Shown here in pieces: positions 1 to 8,457 of a stretch of 64,000 nt of DNA. The notes beneath the pieces are model-generated. The model ran no database searches. It had not been told where the DNA came from and worked only from the letters and a program-made list of their open reading frames with translations. Source of the stretch: Leisingera sp. ANG59 (GTDB lineage Bacteria > Pseudomonadota > Alphaproteobacteria > Rhodobacterales > Rhodobacteraceae). The DNA is taken from the NCBI RefSeq assembly GCF_013317235.1, contig NZ_WLCM01000005.1:87213-151212 (forward strand), given 5' to 3'. How positions within the stretch are numbered: position 1 is the stretch's first letter; each line of letters opens with the position of its first letter. The translations under genes and the position numbers were made by a program.

Positions 1-83
1 CCGAAGGGCTGGTGCCTTTTGTCGAGCGGGTGGTGCAGATGCAGGTGCTGAGCCGCCCCCGCGGCGCCGCCATGGCGGGGTAG
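1..83 (+). CDS. 3' end of an unidentified gene (partial)
   Basis: An open frame enters from the left edge and ends at a TAG at 81-83. The visible tail is about 26 residues, starts EGLVPFVERVVQMQ and ends in a basic, Ala-rich stretch. GC-rich codon use matches the neighbours. This is too little to identify a family, and the upstream part is outside the window. A 76-base gap separates it from the next gene. Confidence 0.45.
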   Translation, partial: EGLVPFVERVVQMQVLSRPRGAAMAG

Positions 84-159
84 AAGCGGCCGGGCTTGAC
101 CCCACGCCACCTTTGACAGCTTCCCAGCGGGCCGCCAGTCTGCCCGCGGGAGGGCTCGC

Positions 160-558
160 ATGCCGCTGGAATTGCTCTTGGCCCTGGTTCTGGGCGGGAT
201 ATCTGGAATTGCGGTGCTGCTGCATTTGACCGGGCGCTCCCGGCTGGCTGTGCTGAGCGCTGAGACCGCCCGCACCGGCTGGCTGCGCCATTTCCCCGGA
301 GACAAGATTTCGAAAGTACTGCCTGCCGCCAGCGGACAGGCCGTGCTGGTGCTGACCGAAGGCGGGCCCGGGCTGCTTTGGGTTTTTGGTGCCGACACCG
401 TGGGCCGCCGTCTGGCTGAAAGCAAAATCCGCGAAACTGCCACCGGGCTGCGCTTTGAGTTCAATGACTTTGCCGCCCCCGGCCTCTCCCTGCCCCTGTC
501 CGATGGCGAGCGCCTGCAGTGGCTGGCGCTGATCAGCCCCCCAGAGGAGGCCGCATGA
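160..558 (+). CDS. Conserved-looking small membrane protein of unknown function
   Basis: I do not recognise this 132-residue protein. It has one hydrophobic segment at about residues 4-24, followed by a soluble domain that is probably cytoplasmic, with no cysteine pairs or obvious catalytic motif. The start is supported by a GGGAGGG ribosome-binding site about 6 bases upstream of the ATG. Its stop overlaps the start of the next gene (ATGA), so the two are probably co-translated. The link to the downstream sterol-desaturase-like hydroxylase suggests a role in membrane or lipid biology, but that is inference from position only. Confidence 0.7.
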   Translation: MPLELLLALVLGGISGIAVLLHLTGRSRLAVLSAETARTGWLRHFPGDKISKVLPAASGQAVLVLTEGGPGLLWVFGADTVGRRLAESKIRETATGLRFEFNDFAAPGLSLPLSDGERLQWLALISPPEEAA

Positions 559-1487
559 CCGGAGATATCTCCTACCCTGACGCCACGCAGCTGGCGGTGC
601 CCTTCTTCATCGCCGCCATCCTCGCCGAGTTCCTGTGGATCGCCTTGATGCGGCGCGGCGGCCGGTATGAGACCCGCGATGCCGTCACCTCCCTTATCAT
701 GGGAGCGGGCAGCGTCGCCGAGGGGCTGCTGCTGGGCTTCATCGCCTGGGGCTTCCTGATGACCCTGTGGCAGCTGACACCGCTGGACATGGGCACCTCG
801 ATCTGGGCGGTGCTGGCGTGCTTTGTGCTGGACGATCTGCGTTACTACTGGGTGCACCGCTTCGGCCACCGGGTGCGCTGGGTCTGGGCGTCGCACGTGA
901 ATCATCACTCCAGCCAGCACTACAACCTGACCACGGCGCTGCGGCAGACCTGGACCGGCACCTTCACCTTCATGATGGTCGTGAAGGCGCCGATGGTTCT
1001 CTTGGGGTTCCATCCGGCGCTGGTGCTGTTCTGCGGCGGGCTGAACCTGATCTACCAGTTCTGGATCCACACCGAGGCGGTCACCCGCCTGCCCCGCTGG
1101 TTCGAGGCGGTGATGAACACCCCCAGCCACCACCGCGCCCACCATGGCAGGAACCCGCGCTACCTGGACTGCAACTATGCCGGCGTGTTCATCATCTGGG
1201 ACAGAATGTTCGGCACCTTCGTGCCGGAACAGAACCACGACCGCCCCGATTACGGGCTGGTGCACAACATCGCCACCTTCAATCCGCTGCGGGTCGCGTT
1301 TCACGAATGGATCGGCATTTTCCAGGACATGGCCCAGCCCGGCCTGACCTGGAAGCAGCGGCTGCTCTATGCCATTGCGCCGCCCGGCTACAGCCATGAC
1401 GGCAGCCGCGACACCTCTGCCGGTATCAAGGCTGCGCATCTGGCCCGCCACCCCGAGGACGCGGGCACCCCGGGCTTCGGCGGCTGA
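555..1487 (+). CDS. Sterol desaturase / fatty acid hydroxylase superfamily protein
   Basis: This is a 310-residue integral membrane protein. It has the histidine clusters that bind the di-iron centre in this superfamily: HRFGH near residue 107, HVNHH near residue 126 and a late SHHRAHH near residue 200. Hydrophobic segments at about residues 10-30, 50-75 and 150-175 fit a membrane-embedded hydroxylase or desaturase. The ATG at 555 was chosen over an in-frame ATG at 519. It overlaps the previous stop as ATGA and has AGAGGAGG just upstream. The substrate cannot be read from the sequence; family members oxidise sterols, carotenoids, ornithine lipids or fatty acids. Confidence 0.88.
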   Translation: MTGDISYPDATQLAVPFFIAAILAEFLWIALMRRGGRYETRDAVTSLIMGAGSVAEGLLLGFIAWGFLMTLWQLTPLDMGTSIWAVLACFVLDDLRYYWVHRFGHRVRWVWASHVNHHSSQHYNLTTALRQTWTGTFTFMMVVKAPMVLLGFHPALVLFCGGLNLIYQFWIHTEAVTRLPRWFEAVMNTPSHHRAHHGRNPRYLDCNYAGVFIIWDRMFGTFVPEQNHDRPDYGLVHNIATFNPLRVAFHEWIGIFQDMAQPGLTWKQRLLYAIAPPGYSHDGSRDTSAGIKAAHLARHPEDAGTPGFGG

Positions 1488-1613
1488 CCAGCGGCCCTGC
1501 GGCAGCCGGATCGTTCAAATTTGATCCTTAATCCCGTCTCAACCCTTTTGCGGCAACCTGCGGGGAGCATCATACTGTCCCCAACTTAGCGGCAAACAGG
1601 GCTCCAGCAGCAC

Positions 1614-2450
1614 ATGAACAAACGAAACGCCAAGGCAGATCTTCCCGAAGGGGCCGATAGCCCGCTGAATGCGGCGGTGGCCGGACGCGACCGCTCGACA
1701 CTGGACATGGTGGAAGACGCGGTGCGGCACAATCAGACGGTGCTGGCCTACCAGCCCGTCATGCAGGCGATGGCGCCGCATGGCACCGCCTTCTACGAGG
1801 GCTACATCAGGGTGCTGGACCCCACCGGCCGGGTGATCCCGGCCCGTGAATTCATGCATGTGGTCGAGGACAAGGAGATCGGCCGCGAGATGGACTGCCT
1901 GGCACTGCAGCACGGGCTGAAGGCGCTGGAGAAATACCCGCAGGTGCGCCTGTCGGTGAACATGTCAGCCCGCTCCATCGGCTACCGGCGCTGGCAAAAG
2001 GTGCTGGACCGCTTCCTGAACCGTGATGCCAGCCTGGCCGAACGGCTGGTGCTGGAAATCACCGAAGCCTCCGCCATGGCGGCGCCGGAACTGGTCACTG
2101 ATTTCATGAGCCGGATGCAGCAGCACGGGATTGCCTTTGCGCTCGACAACTTCGGCGCCAGCACAACCGCGATTGGCCATTTCCGCCAGTTCTTCTTTGA
2201 CGCGGTCAAGATCGACGGCCAATTCGTGCGCGGCATCCATGCCAGCCACGACAACCAGGCGGTGGTCCGCGCGCTGATCGGCATTGCCAAGCAGTTCGAC
2301 ATGTTCGTCGTGGCGGAATCGGTCGAAAGCCAGGCGGACGCGGAGTTCCTGGTGGAAAACGGCGTCGACTGCCTGCAGGGCTACCTGTTCGGCGCCCCCT
2401 CTGTCACCCCGCCCTGGATTGAAGAGATGAAACGGCAGGAAGCCGGCTGA
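1614..2450 (+). CDS. EAL-domain protein, partly degenerate active site
   Basis: This 278-residue protein consists almost entirely of an EAL domain (about residues 42-270), the fold of c-di-GMP phosphodiesterases. No GGDEF, PAS or transmembrane region is seen, so it should be cytoplasmic. The signature EAL is EGY at 62-64. Asn116, Glu148, Lys199, Glu235 and Gln255 are in place, but the usual double aspartate (DDFG) is Asp178-Asn179 (LDNFG). Loss of one metal-binding aspartate suggests weak or no phosphodiesterase activity, so the protein may be a c-di-GMP sensor. The ribosome-binding site is weak. It appears to be a single-gene unit. Confidence 0.85.
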   Translation: MNKRNAKADLPEGADSPLNAAVAGRDRSTLDMVEDAVRHNQTVLAYQPVMQAMAPHGTAFYEGYIRVLDPTGRVIPAREFMHVVEDKEIGREMDCLALQHGLKALEKYPQVRLSVNMSARSIGYRRWQKVLDRFLNRDASLAERLVLEITEASAMAAPELVTDFMSRMQQHGIAFALDNFGASTTAIGHFRQFFFDAVKIDGQFVRGIHASHDNQAVVRALIGIAKQFDMFVVAESVESQADAEFLVENGVDCLQGYLFGAPSVTPPWIEEMKRQEAG

Positions 2451-2930
2451 CCCTCAAGCACACTGGCGCCTGCAAGACGCGGCAGCCCTGCCGCCGCCCC
2501 TGTGCGGAGGGGGCCGCCTGGGGTATCCGGGTGGTGCGGCGGCCTTCCGCCTGCCGGTTCCAGCCCCTGACAGCAAGGCGGCTGCAATTGACGCCCGCAC
2601 AGCAAAAGCCTCAGCATCCGGCCTGCCTGCCGGCATTTGCGCCAGTCTTTTCAACGGCTTTGCCGGCGCCGCCGGGGCTGCCCCGCAGCGGGCAGCATTG
2701 CTGCCTTGCAGCATCACCGCCCCCGGCTGACGGAAATCCTGCCGTTCTGGACGTATCTCGCGGTTGACTCTGCCGCACCCCCTGAGACACGCTGTCAATT
2801 GCTGCACGTGCAGCAATAGATTATGTCGGGAACCGGAGTAACCGGGAAAGATTCTTGCGCGGACGCCTATCCAGGCGTGTGCCCAGGCTTTCCCGGAAGA
2901 CCTGAATTGATGGCAGAGGACCAGAAATCA
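2451..2930. other. 480-bp non-coding stretch upstream of phaA
   Basis: No convincing gene is present. Short frames on both strands lack ribosome-binding sites and read as shadows of GC-rich sequence. The right part contains the 20-bp palindrome at 2798-2817, annotated separately. An in-frame upstream extension of phaA (from 2823) is rejected because thiolases begin at the [12 protein letters not shown] motif. The region most likely carries the phaA promoter and its control sites. Confidence 0.6.
2798..2817. promoter_or_regulatory. 20-bp perfect palindrome, PhaR-like operator upstream of phaA
   Basis: ATTGCTGCACGTGCAGCAAT is a perfect 20-bp palindrome containing CTGC-N4-GCAG. PhaR, the PHB-responsive repressor of Paracoccus and Rhodobacter, is reported to bind TGC-rich dyads of the CTGC-spacer-GCAG type. 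The site lies 113 bp before the phaA start codon, where an operator is expected. Assignment to PhaR is inference from the motif and the PHB genes; no phaR gene is in the window. Confidence 0.6.
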
Positions 2931-4106
2931 ATGACCAATGTTGTAATCGCATCCGCCGCGCGCACCGCCGTCGGCTCCTTTGGCGGCTCGTTCGCCAACA
3001 CCCCCGCCCATGACCTGGGCGCCGCGGTGCTGGAAGCCGTGGTGGAACGCGCCGGTGTGGACAAATCAGAAGTGTCCGAGACCATCCTCGGCCAGGTGCT
3101 GACCGCGGCGCAGGGCCAGAACCCGGCCCGCCAGGCGCACATCAATGCAGGCCTGCCCAAGGAAAGCGCCGCCTGGGGCATCAACCAGGTTTGCGGTTCC
3201 GGCCTGCGCGCCGTGGCGCTGGGGGCGCAGCACATCCAGCTGGGCGATGCCTCCATCGTGGCGGCCGGCGGCCAGGAAAACATGACCCTGAGCCCCCATG
3301 CCGCGCATCTGCGCGCCGGCCACAAGATGGGCGACATGAGCTATATCGACACCATGATCCGCGATGGTCTGTGGGACGCCTTCAACGGCTACCACATGGG
3401 CCAGACCGCCGAGAACGTGGCTGAGCAGTGGCAGATCTCCCGCGACATGCAGGACGAATTTGCGGTTGCCTCGCAGAACAAGGCGGAAGCGGCACAGAAG
3501 GCGGGCAAGTTCGCTGATGAAATCGCGGCCTTCACTGTGAAGACCCGCAAGGGCGACATAGTTGTGGATCAGGACGAATACATCCGCCACGGTGCCACCA
3601 TGGAAGCAATGCAGAAGCTGCGCCCGGCTTTCACCCGTGACGGCTCTGTCACCGCCGCCAACGCCTCCGGCCTGAACGACGGTGCCGCCGCCACCCTGCT
3701 GATGAGCGCCGATGAAGCAGAGCGCCGCGGCATCGAGCCGCTGGCCCGCATTGCGTCTTACGCAACCGCCGGTCTGGACCCGTCGATCATGGGCGTCGGC
3801 CCGGTCTATGCCTCCCGCAAGGCGCTGGAAAAGGCTGGCTGGTCGGTGAATGACCTGGATCTGGTCGAAGCCAACGAAGCCTTTGCCGCTCAGGCCTGTG
3901 CCGTGAACAAGGACATGGGCTGGGATCCGTCGATCGTGAACGTGAACGGCGGTGCCATTGCCATCGGCCACCCGATCGGCGCCTCCGGCTGCCGGGTGCT
4001 GAACACGCTGCTGTTCGAAATGAAGCGCCGCGGCGCCAAGAAAGGCCTTGCCACCCTGTGCATCGGAGGCGGCATGGGCGTCGCCATGTGTGTCGAGCGC
4101 CCATAA
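2931..4106 (+). CDS. phaA: Acetyl-CoA C-acetyltransferase (beta-ketothiolase)
   Basis: This 391-residue thiolase, the usual length for the family, condenses two acetyl-CoA to acetoacetyl-CoA in the cytoplasm, the first step of polyhydroxybutyrate synthesis. Visible motifs are the N-terminal [15 protein letters not shown], the acyl-accepting cysteine in [10 protein letters not shown] near residue 88, the His motif in [14 protein letters not shown] and the second catalytic cysteine in CIGGGMG near the C-terminus. The ATG at 2931 matches the family start and has AGAGGA about 10 bases upstream. It is followed by a terminator and then phaB. The phaA-phaB order points to PHB synthesis, and the upstream palindrome suggests PhaR control. 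Confidence 0.96.
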   Translation: MTNVVIASAARTAVGSFGGSFANTPAHDLGAAVLEAVVERAGVDKSEVSETILGQVLTAAQGQNPARQAHINAGLPKESAAWGINQVCGSGLRAVALGAQHIQLGDASIVAAGGQENMTLSPHAAHLRAGHKMGDMSYIDTMIRDGLWDAFNGYHMGQTAENVAEQWQISRDMQDEFAVASQNKAEAAQKAGKFADEIAAFTVKTRKGDIVVDQDEYIRHGATMEAMQKLRPAFTRDGSVTAANASGLNDGAAATLLMSADEAERRGIEPLARIASYATAGLDPSIMGVGPVYASRKALEKAGWSVNDLDLVEANEAFAAQACAVNKDMGWDPSIVNVNGGAIAIGHPIGASGCRVLNTLLFEMKRRGAKKGLATLCIGGGMGVAMCVERP

Positions 4107-4131
4107 AACCGGCAACAAACCGTAAAATGAG

Positions 4132-4160
4132 AAGGACGCCCCCGTGGCGTCCTTTTTCTT
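4132..4160 (+). terminator. Rho-independent terminator after phaA
   Basis: A 9-bp stem (AAGGACGCC / GGCGTCCTT) with a 5-base loop runs into a T-rich tract. It sits 26 bases after the phaA stop, so phaB probably has its own promoter or depends on read-through. Confidence 0.85.
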
Positions 4161-4164
4161 TTAC

Positions 4165-4186
4165 ACTGCAGGTCTATACTGCAGGT
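4165..4186. repeat. Direct repeat ACTGCAGGT x2 upstream of phaB
   Basis: Two identical 9-mers at 4165-4173 and 4178-4186 are spaced 13 bp start to start, in the 189-bp gap before phaB. Each contains the palindrome CTGCAG and resembles half of the TGC-rich dyad before phaA. This may be a second regulator site for the PHB pathway; the evidence is motif similarity only. Confidence 0.35.
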
Positions 4187-4295
4187 GCGACAATTTTTTC
4201 GCGGCAACGCAGAATTATGCTGAGCAATATTGTTGCGCTCACCTACTGGAATCTGTAGCAAGATTACCAAGAGACTATGACTGGAGGATTCTTTA

Positions 4296-5018
4296 ATGGC
4301 ACGTACTGCACTCGTCACCGGCGGCTCCCGCGGCATCGGCGCAGCAATTTCCCAAGCGCTGAAGGCGCAGGGCTGCAATGTGGCCGCAACCTATGCCGGC
4401 AATGACGAAGCCGCGGCAAAATTCACCGAGGAAACCGGCATCAAGACCTACAAGTGGAACGTCGGCAGCTACGAGGACAGCGCTGCGGGCATCGCCAAGG
4501 TCGAAGAGGAATTGGGCCCGATCGACATCGTTGTGGCCAATGCCGGCATCACCCGCGACGCGCCGTTCCACAAGATGACGCCGCAGCAGTGGCAGGAGGT
4601 GATCGAAACCAACCTGACCGGCGTGTTCAACACCGTGCACCCGGTCTGGCCCGGCATGCGCGAGCGCAAGTTCGGCCGCGTCATCGTGATCTCCTCGATC
4701 AACGGCCAGAAGGGCCAGTTCGCGCAGGTGAACTATGCCGCCACCAAGGCAGGCGATCTGGGCATCGTGAAGTCGCTGGCCCAGGAAGGCGCCCGCGCCG
4801 GCATCACCGCCAACGCGGTCTGCCCCGGCTATATCGCCACCGAAATGGTGATGGCGGTGCCGGAGAAGGTGCGCGAGGCGATCATCGGCCAGATCCCGGC
4901 AGGCCGCCTCGGCGAGCCGGAAGAGATCGCCCGCTGCGTGGCCTTCCTGGCGTCTGACGAGTCGGGCTTCATCAACGGCTCGACCATCTCCGCCAACGGC
5001 GCGCAGTTCTTCGTCTAA
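4296..5018 (+). CDS. phaB: Acetoacetyl-CoA reductase (NADPH, SDR family)
   Basis: This 240-residue short-chain dehydrogenase reduces acetoacetyl-CoA to (R)-3-hydroxybutyryl-CoA, the second step of PHB synthesis. It has the TGGSRGIG cofactor motif at the N-terminus, NAG near residue 87, the catalytic serine in ISSINGQKGQ, and the YAATK Tyr-Lys pair. The ISSINGQKGQFAQVNY region is characteristic of PhaB rather than FabG. GGAGGA lies 7 bases before the ATG. A strong terminator follows at 5042. Confidence 0.95.
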   Translation: MARTALVTGGSRGIGAAISQALKAQGCNVAATYAGNDEAAAKFTEETGIKTYKWNVGSYEDSAAGIAKVEEELGPIDIVVANAGITRDAPFHKMTPQQWQEVIETNLTGVFNTVHPVWPGMRERKFGRVIVISSINGQKGQFAQVNYAATKAGDLGIVKSLAQEGARAGITANAVCPGYIATEMVMAVPEKVREAIIGQIPAGRLGEPEEIARCVAFLASDESGFINGSTISANGAQFFV

Positions 5019-5041
5019 GCTGTTTTGACAGTTGAAACGGC

Positions 5042-5071
5042 AAGGGCCGGTCCATCTGGACCGGCCCTTTT
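5042..5071 (+). terminator. Strong terminator after phaB
   Basis: A perfect 12-bp stem (AAGGGCCGGTCC / GGACCGGCCCTT) with the loop ATCT ends in TTTT. It lies 23 bases after the phaB stop and also faces the convergent small gene at 5110-5271. Confidence 0.9.
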
Positions 5072-5109
5072 CCTATCCCGTAAGTGCCTTCTCTCGAATA
5101 AGAGCGCGC

Positions 5110-5271
5110 TCAGGCCCAGCGGGAAACCTTGGGGCGGAGGGCTGGCACTGGCTTCTTGCCGAACAGCCGGGTCCACGCCTGTTTCAGCCCGGTCTTCAAT
5201 ACCTGGCCGCGCGCGGCATGGGCGCGGGCCATAGCGGACTTGACGGCGGCATCAGCAGTATATTCCAGCAT
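5110..5271 (-). CDS. Small basic protein of unknown function (53 aa)
   Basis: I do not recognise this protein. The start at 5271 has a near-ideal AAGGAGG ribosome-binding site 6 bases upstream, which supports a real gene over the longer frame from 5310. It begins MLEYTADAAVKSAMARAHAA, is rich in Ala, Lys and Arg, has no membrane segment, and ends in a basic tail. It is transcribed away from the LysR gene, and the two share a 113-bp promoter region. It may be a DNA- or ribosome-associated basic peptide, but nothing in the sequence proves that. Confidence 0.65.
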   Translation of the reverse strand: MLEYTADAAVKSAMARAHAARGQVLKTGLKQAWTRLFGKKPVPALRPKVSRWA

Positions 5272-5384
5272 TTCAAACCTCCTTCTCAGATCAGTATCCT
5301 TTACCTGCATCCAATATGAGGACGTTCCGTCAAACGCACAAACGAGACTTTGCAGGACTTCAGTTAAGGTATACTTATGCGAAC

Positions 5385-6332
5385 ATGACTGACCGCCTGC
5401 CGCCCCTCACCGCTTTGCGCGCCTTTGACGCCGCCGCCCGCCACATGTCCTTTGCCAAGGCGGCAGATGAGCTGAACGTAACCCCTGCGGCGCTGTCCTT
5501 TCAGATTAAATCGCTGGAGGAGCATCTGGGCCAGCCGCTGTTCCGCCGCCTGAACCGGGCGGTGGAGCTGACCGAGGCAGGCGAGACGCTGGCCCCCGGC
5601 GCGGCAGAGGGTTTCCGCACCTTGGGGCAGGCCTGGCAAAGCACCCGGCGGCTGCTGGATGAGACTACGCTGACGGTCACAGCCGGGCCTGCGCTGACGG
5701 CAAAATGGCTGGCGCCGCGGCTGTTCGAGTTTGCCCGCACCCACCCGGAGATCGAGCTGCGGCTGTCGGCCTCTCTCAAGGTGGTGGACCTGCGCCGCGG
5801 CGATGTGGATGTGGCGATCCGCTTTGGCGTCTCGGACGATGTGGGCCTTGCGTCTTATGGCACAAGGCCGGACTGGCTGACACCGGTGATGACGCCGGAG
5901 CTGCATGAGCAATTCCCCACCCCGGACTCACTGATGAGCGCGCCGCTGATCTTTGACGATTCGATCAGCAAGGTGGCCCCGGGCTGCGACTGGCCAACCT
6001 GGTTCCAGGCGGCGGGGGTCGGCTTTACACCAACCAGCGGCACCCATTTTTCCGCCCCCGACCATGCCATTGACGCCGCCTGTGCGGGTCTTGGCGTGGC
6101 GCTGGGGCGGCGGCCGCTGATCATCAAGGACGTACGCGAGGGGCGGCTTGTGGCGCCCTACAAGATCGCCATCCAGTCCGACGCCCGGTTCCGCTTCCTG
6201 TGCCTGCCGGAAGCCAAGGACCGGCCGCAGATTGCTGCCTTCCGCGACTGGTACTTTGCAGAGATCGAGAAAACCGCGCATATGTGGGGCGACATTAAAA
6301 TCATCCCGATTCAGGACCTCCAATCCCAATGA
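5385..6332 (+). CDS. LysR-family transcriptional regulator (GcvA-like)
   Basis: This 315-residue regulator has an N-terminal winged helix-turn-helix (about residues 3-62, LPPLTALRAFDAAARHMSF...NVTPAALSFQI) followed by a periplasmic-binding-like effector domain (about 90-300). The LTALRAF..AAR..SF pattern is typical of the GcvA/AmpR-type LysR branch. The ATG at 5385 matches family N-termini; an upstream in-frame ATG at 5316 would add 23 atypical residues. It overlaps the exporter gene that follows by ATGA, so it probably regulates that gene and itself. The effector is unknown. Confidence 0.9.
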   Translation: MTDRLPPLTALRAFDAAARHMSFAKAADELNVTPAALSFQIKSLEEHLGQPLFRRLNRAVELTEAGETLAPGAAEGFRTLGQAWQSTRRLLDETTLTVTAGPALTAKWLAPRLFEFARTHPEIELRLSASLKVVDLRRGDVDVAIRFGVSDDVGLASYGTRPDWLTPVMTPELHEQFPTPDSLMSAPLIFDDSISKVAPGCDWPTWFQAAGVGFTPTSGTHFSAPDHAIDAACAGLGVALGRRPLIIKDVREGRLVAPYKIAIQSDARFRFLCLPEAKDRPQIAAFRDWYFAEIEKTAHMWGDIKIIPIQDLQSQ

Positions 6333-7192
6333 CCAAGACCCGCGCGACCGCCATTGGTTTCATCGCTGTATTGCTGTGGGCGCTGCTGGCGCTCTTGACC
6401 GTTGGCTCTGCCCCCACGCCGCCGCTGCTGCTGAATGCGCTGTGCTTCACCATCGGCGGCACGCTGGGGATCATCTGGACCGCGGCCAGCGGCAAGCTGA
6501 AGCAGCTGCGCCATGTGCCGGTGCGGGTCTATATCTTCGGCACACTGGGGCTGTTCGGCTATCACGCGCTCTATTTCTCGGCGCTGCGGCTGGCCCCGGC
6601 GGCGGAGGCCGGGCTGATTGCCTATCTGTGGCCGCTGCTGATCGTGCTGTTTTCCGGCCTGCTGCCCGGCGAGAGGCTGAAAGCGGGGCATCTGACCGGG
6701 GCAGGCCTGGGCTTCGCCGGGGCGGCCACCATCATTTCCGGCGGTGGTGAGGGGTTTCAGGCGCAGTACCTCCCGGGCTACGGTCTGGCGCTCTTGTGCG
6801 CACTCACATGGTCCGGCTATTCGGTGCTGTCGCGGCTGGTGGGCGGGGCGCCGACCAGTTCGGTTGCGGTGTTCTGTCTGGCCACTGCCGTGGCTTCCTG
6901 GGGGCTGCATTTCATGCTGGAGGAGACCGTGTGGCCCGCTGGCACCCTGGGCTGGATCTCGACCGTACTGCTGGGCCTCGGCCCGGTGGGACTGGCATTT
7001 TACGTCTGGGACATCGGCGTCAAGCAGGGGGATATCCAGATGCTGGGAACCAGCTCCTACGCCGCGCCCCTGATGTCGACACTGATCCTGGTGCTGGCGG
7101 GGATTGCCACGGCGTCCTGGGGCCTAGCGCTGGCGGCGGCGCTGATCACCGGCGGAGCGCTGATCGCAGCCCGGGCCAGCGCCGGCAAGTAA
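6329..7192 (+). CDS. EamA/DMT-family transporter, YddG-like exporter
   Basis: This 287-residue inner-membrane protein has about ten hydrophobic helices arranged as two EamA repeats (roughly residues 5-140 and 150-285). The first helices (IGFIAVLLWALLALLTVG) and the AAEAGLIAYLWPLLIVLFS segment resemble YddG-type amino-acid or aromatic exporters of the drug/metabolite superfamily. Translation is coupled to the LysR regulator through ATGA. The substrate cannot be assigned. An inverted repeat at 7207-7234 follows. Confidence 0.87.
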   Translation: MTKTRATAIGFIAVLLWALLALLTVGSAPTPPLLLNALCFTIGGTLGIIWTAASGKLKQLRHVPVRVYIFGTLGLFGYHALYFSALRLAPAAEAGLIAYLWPLLIVLFSGLLPGERLKAGHLTGAGLGFAGAATIISGGGEGFQAQYLPGYGLALLCALTWSGYSVLSRLVGGAPTSSVAVFCLATAVASWGLHFMLEETVWPAGTLGWISTVLLGLGPVGLAFYVWDIGVKQGDIQMLGTSSYAAPLMSTLILVLAGIATASWGLALAAALITGGALIAARASAGK

Positions 7193-7206
7193 CCCCTCAA
7201 ACGAAT

Positions 7207-7234
7207 GGAGGGCCGCCGCATTGGCAGGCCCTCC
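7207..7234. terminator. Hairpin between convergent genes
   Basis: An 8-bp stem (GGAGGGCC / GGCCCTCC) with a 12-base loop lies 14 bases after the exporter stop and 38 bases past the stop of the convergent small gene. It lacks a clear T tract on either strand, so termination is only suggested. Confidence 0.4.
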
Positions 7235-7271
7235 GGTTGACTGTGCCGGGCTATGCCCCGGCGGGAACTCT

Positions 7272-7445
7272 TCAGACGGCTTCGGCTGACAGGCGCGTGA
7301 TTTCTTCCTTCAGCTTCAGCTTTTGCTTTTTCATTGCTGCGATTTCCAGATCGTCGGTACTAGGCGATCGTTGGGCCTGTTCCACTTCCATGCTCAGATG
7401 CTCGTGCTTCTTCTTAAGTTCGGTCAGATGCGAGCTGAGGCTCAT
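7272..7445 (-). CDS. YdcH-family (DUF465) small coiled-coil protein
   Basis: A 57-residue protein starting MSLSSHLTELKKKHEHLSME and ending EEITRLSAEAV. The Lys/Glu-rich heptad pattern and the ELKKKHxxLxxEVxxA start are typical of the YdcH/DUF465 family, which forms short helical hairpins. The function of the family is not established. GGAGG sits 6 bases before the ATG. It stands alone, with a 234-bp non-coding region upstream that should hold its promoter. Confidence 0.85.
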   Translation of the reverse strand: MSLSSHLTELKKKHEHLSMEVEQAQRSPSTDDLEIAAMKKQKLKLKEEITRLSAEAV

Positions 7446-7679
7446 GGCAACCCTCCTTTATTGAGCTAGATGTGTTTGACTTAAGGAGTGGAGCATATGT
7501 TCACGCGTCTGTCACGCTGCAGCCGCACGATTTTTGTCATGAAATTTTCATATCGGCTATGCGCCGCGCATTTTGCCGCAGGGCAGAGCGCGTTTTTGCA
7601 GAAACCTGCATATTTGGATTCTCCAAAGGTTGAATCCGGCACGCGCCGCCCCTAAATTTGCGCCGCCGGGAAAACCGCC

Positions 7680-8447
7680 CTAACCCGGCCAGGGCAAGTC
7701 GGCACCATCGCGCAGGATGGCGCGGATTTCGGGGCGGTAGCTGTCTCCGTCTCGCTCATGCCGGGCGCCTTCATGCAGAATCAGCGGGGCATGAAGACGG
7801 AAATCCGCTCGGCCGCCCTTGCGCGCACGCAGGATCACCAGTTCTGCAGCCCGTCCGTTGCGCGGCGCCAGCGGCAAGACTTCGACCGACCCAATGCGGC
7901 CGTCACAGGCCGCCAGCATGTCCGGCAGCCGGTCGGCACGCTGGATCATGTGCAAATAACCTTTGGGCGCGAGGCGGCGGGCCGCAGCGGCGATCCAGTC
8001 CGCCAGCGGTGTGCCCTCTCCCAGCGCCACCTTCCGGCCGTCGTCGCGGGCCTGGCTGTGGGCACCCGCCTTGTAGTAAGGCGGATTGGCAATGACGTGG
8101 TGGAACTGGCGCTGTTTCAGCGGCTCCGGGAGGGCGGAAAGGTCGGCCTCGAAAACCTCGGCATCCTGGCTGTTGGCTTGGGCGTTGCGGCGGGCCAGAT
8201 CCGCGTAAGTCGCTTGCAGCTCTACCCCCGCCAGCAACAGCCCCGGCACCCGGCAGCCCAAGCACAGGAGCGCCTGACCGGCGCCGCAGCCCAGCTCCAG
8301 CACCGCTTCCCCGGCCCGCGCGGGAACGGCGGCTGCCAGCAGCACCGGGTCGACCCCGGCACGGTAGCCGCGCGCCGGCTGCCACAGCTGCACCCTGCCG
8401 CCGAGGAAACCATTGCGGGTCAGCTCATCATCGGAAAAGGCTGTCAT
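7680..8447 (-). CDS. tRNA1(Val) (adenine(37)-N6)-methyltransferase-like protein
   Basis: This 255-residue class I SAM-dependent methyltransferase has the SAM-binding LELGCGAGQALLCL motif near residue 52 and the catalytic NPPY motif (VIANPPYYKAG) near residue 120. NPPY with this length and layout matches the TrmN6/YfiC group that methylates the exocyclic amine of adenine in tRNA. The start at 8447 lies 10 bases after the DUF2007 stop and has GGTGAGG upstream; an in-frame start at 8480 would overlap that gene. DUF2007 and this gene probably form an operon. Confidence 0.85.
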   Translation of the reverse strand: MTAFSDDELTRNGFLGGRVQLWQPARGYRAGVDPVLLAAAVPARAGEAVLELGCGAGQALLCLGCRVPGLLLAGVELQATYADLARRNAQANSQDAEVFEADLSALPEPLKQRQFHHVIANPPYYKAGAHSQARDDGRKVALGEGTPLADWIAAAARRLAPKGYLHMIQRADRLPDMLAACDGRIGSVEVLPLAPRNGRAAELVILRARKGGRADFRLHAPLILHEGARHERDGDSYRPEIRAILRDGADLPWPG

Positions 8448-8457
8448 CGTACGGGCC

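Noticed and set aside
2823..2930. Upstream extension of phaA from an ATG at 2823
   Set aside because: The extra 36 residues are unlike any thiolase N-terminus and cover the promoter region. The ATG at 2931 has a ribosome-binding site.
7496..7655. Roughly 50-codon plus-strand frame starting MFTRLSRCSRTIF
   Set aside because: No good ribosome-binding site and atypical composition. The region is more likely the promoter of the YdcH-family gene.
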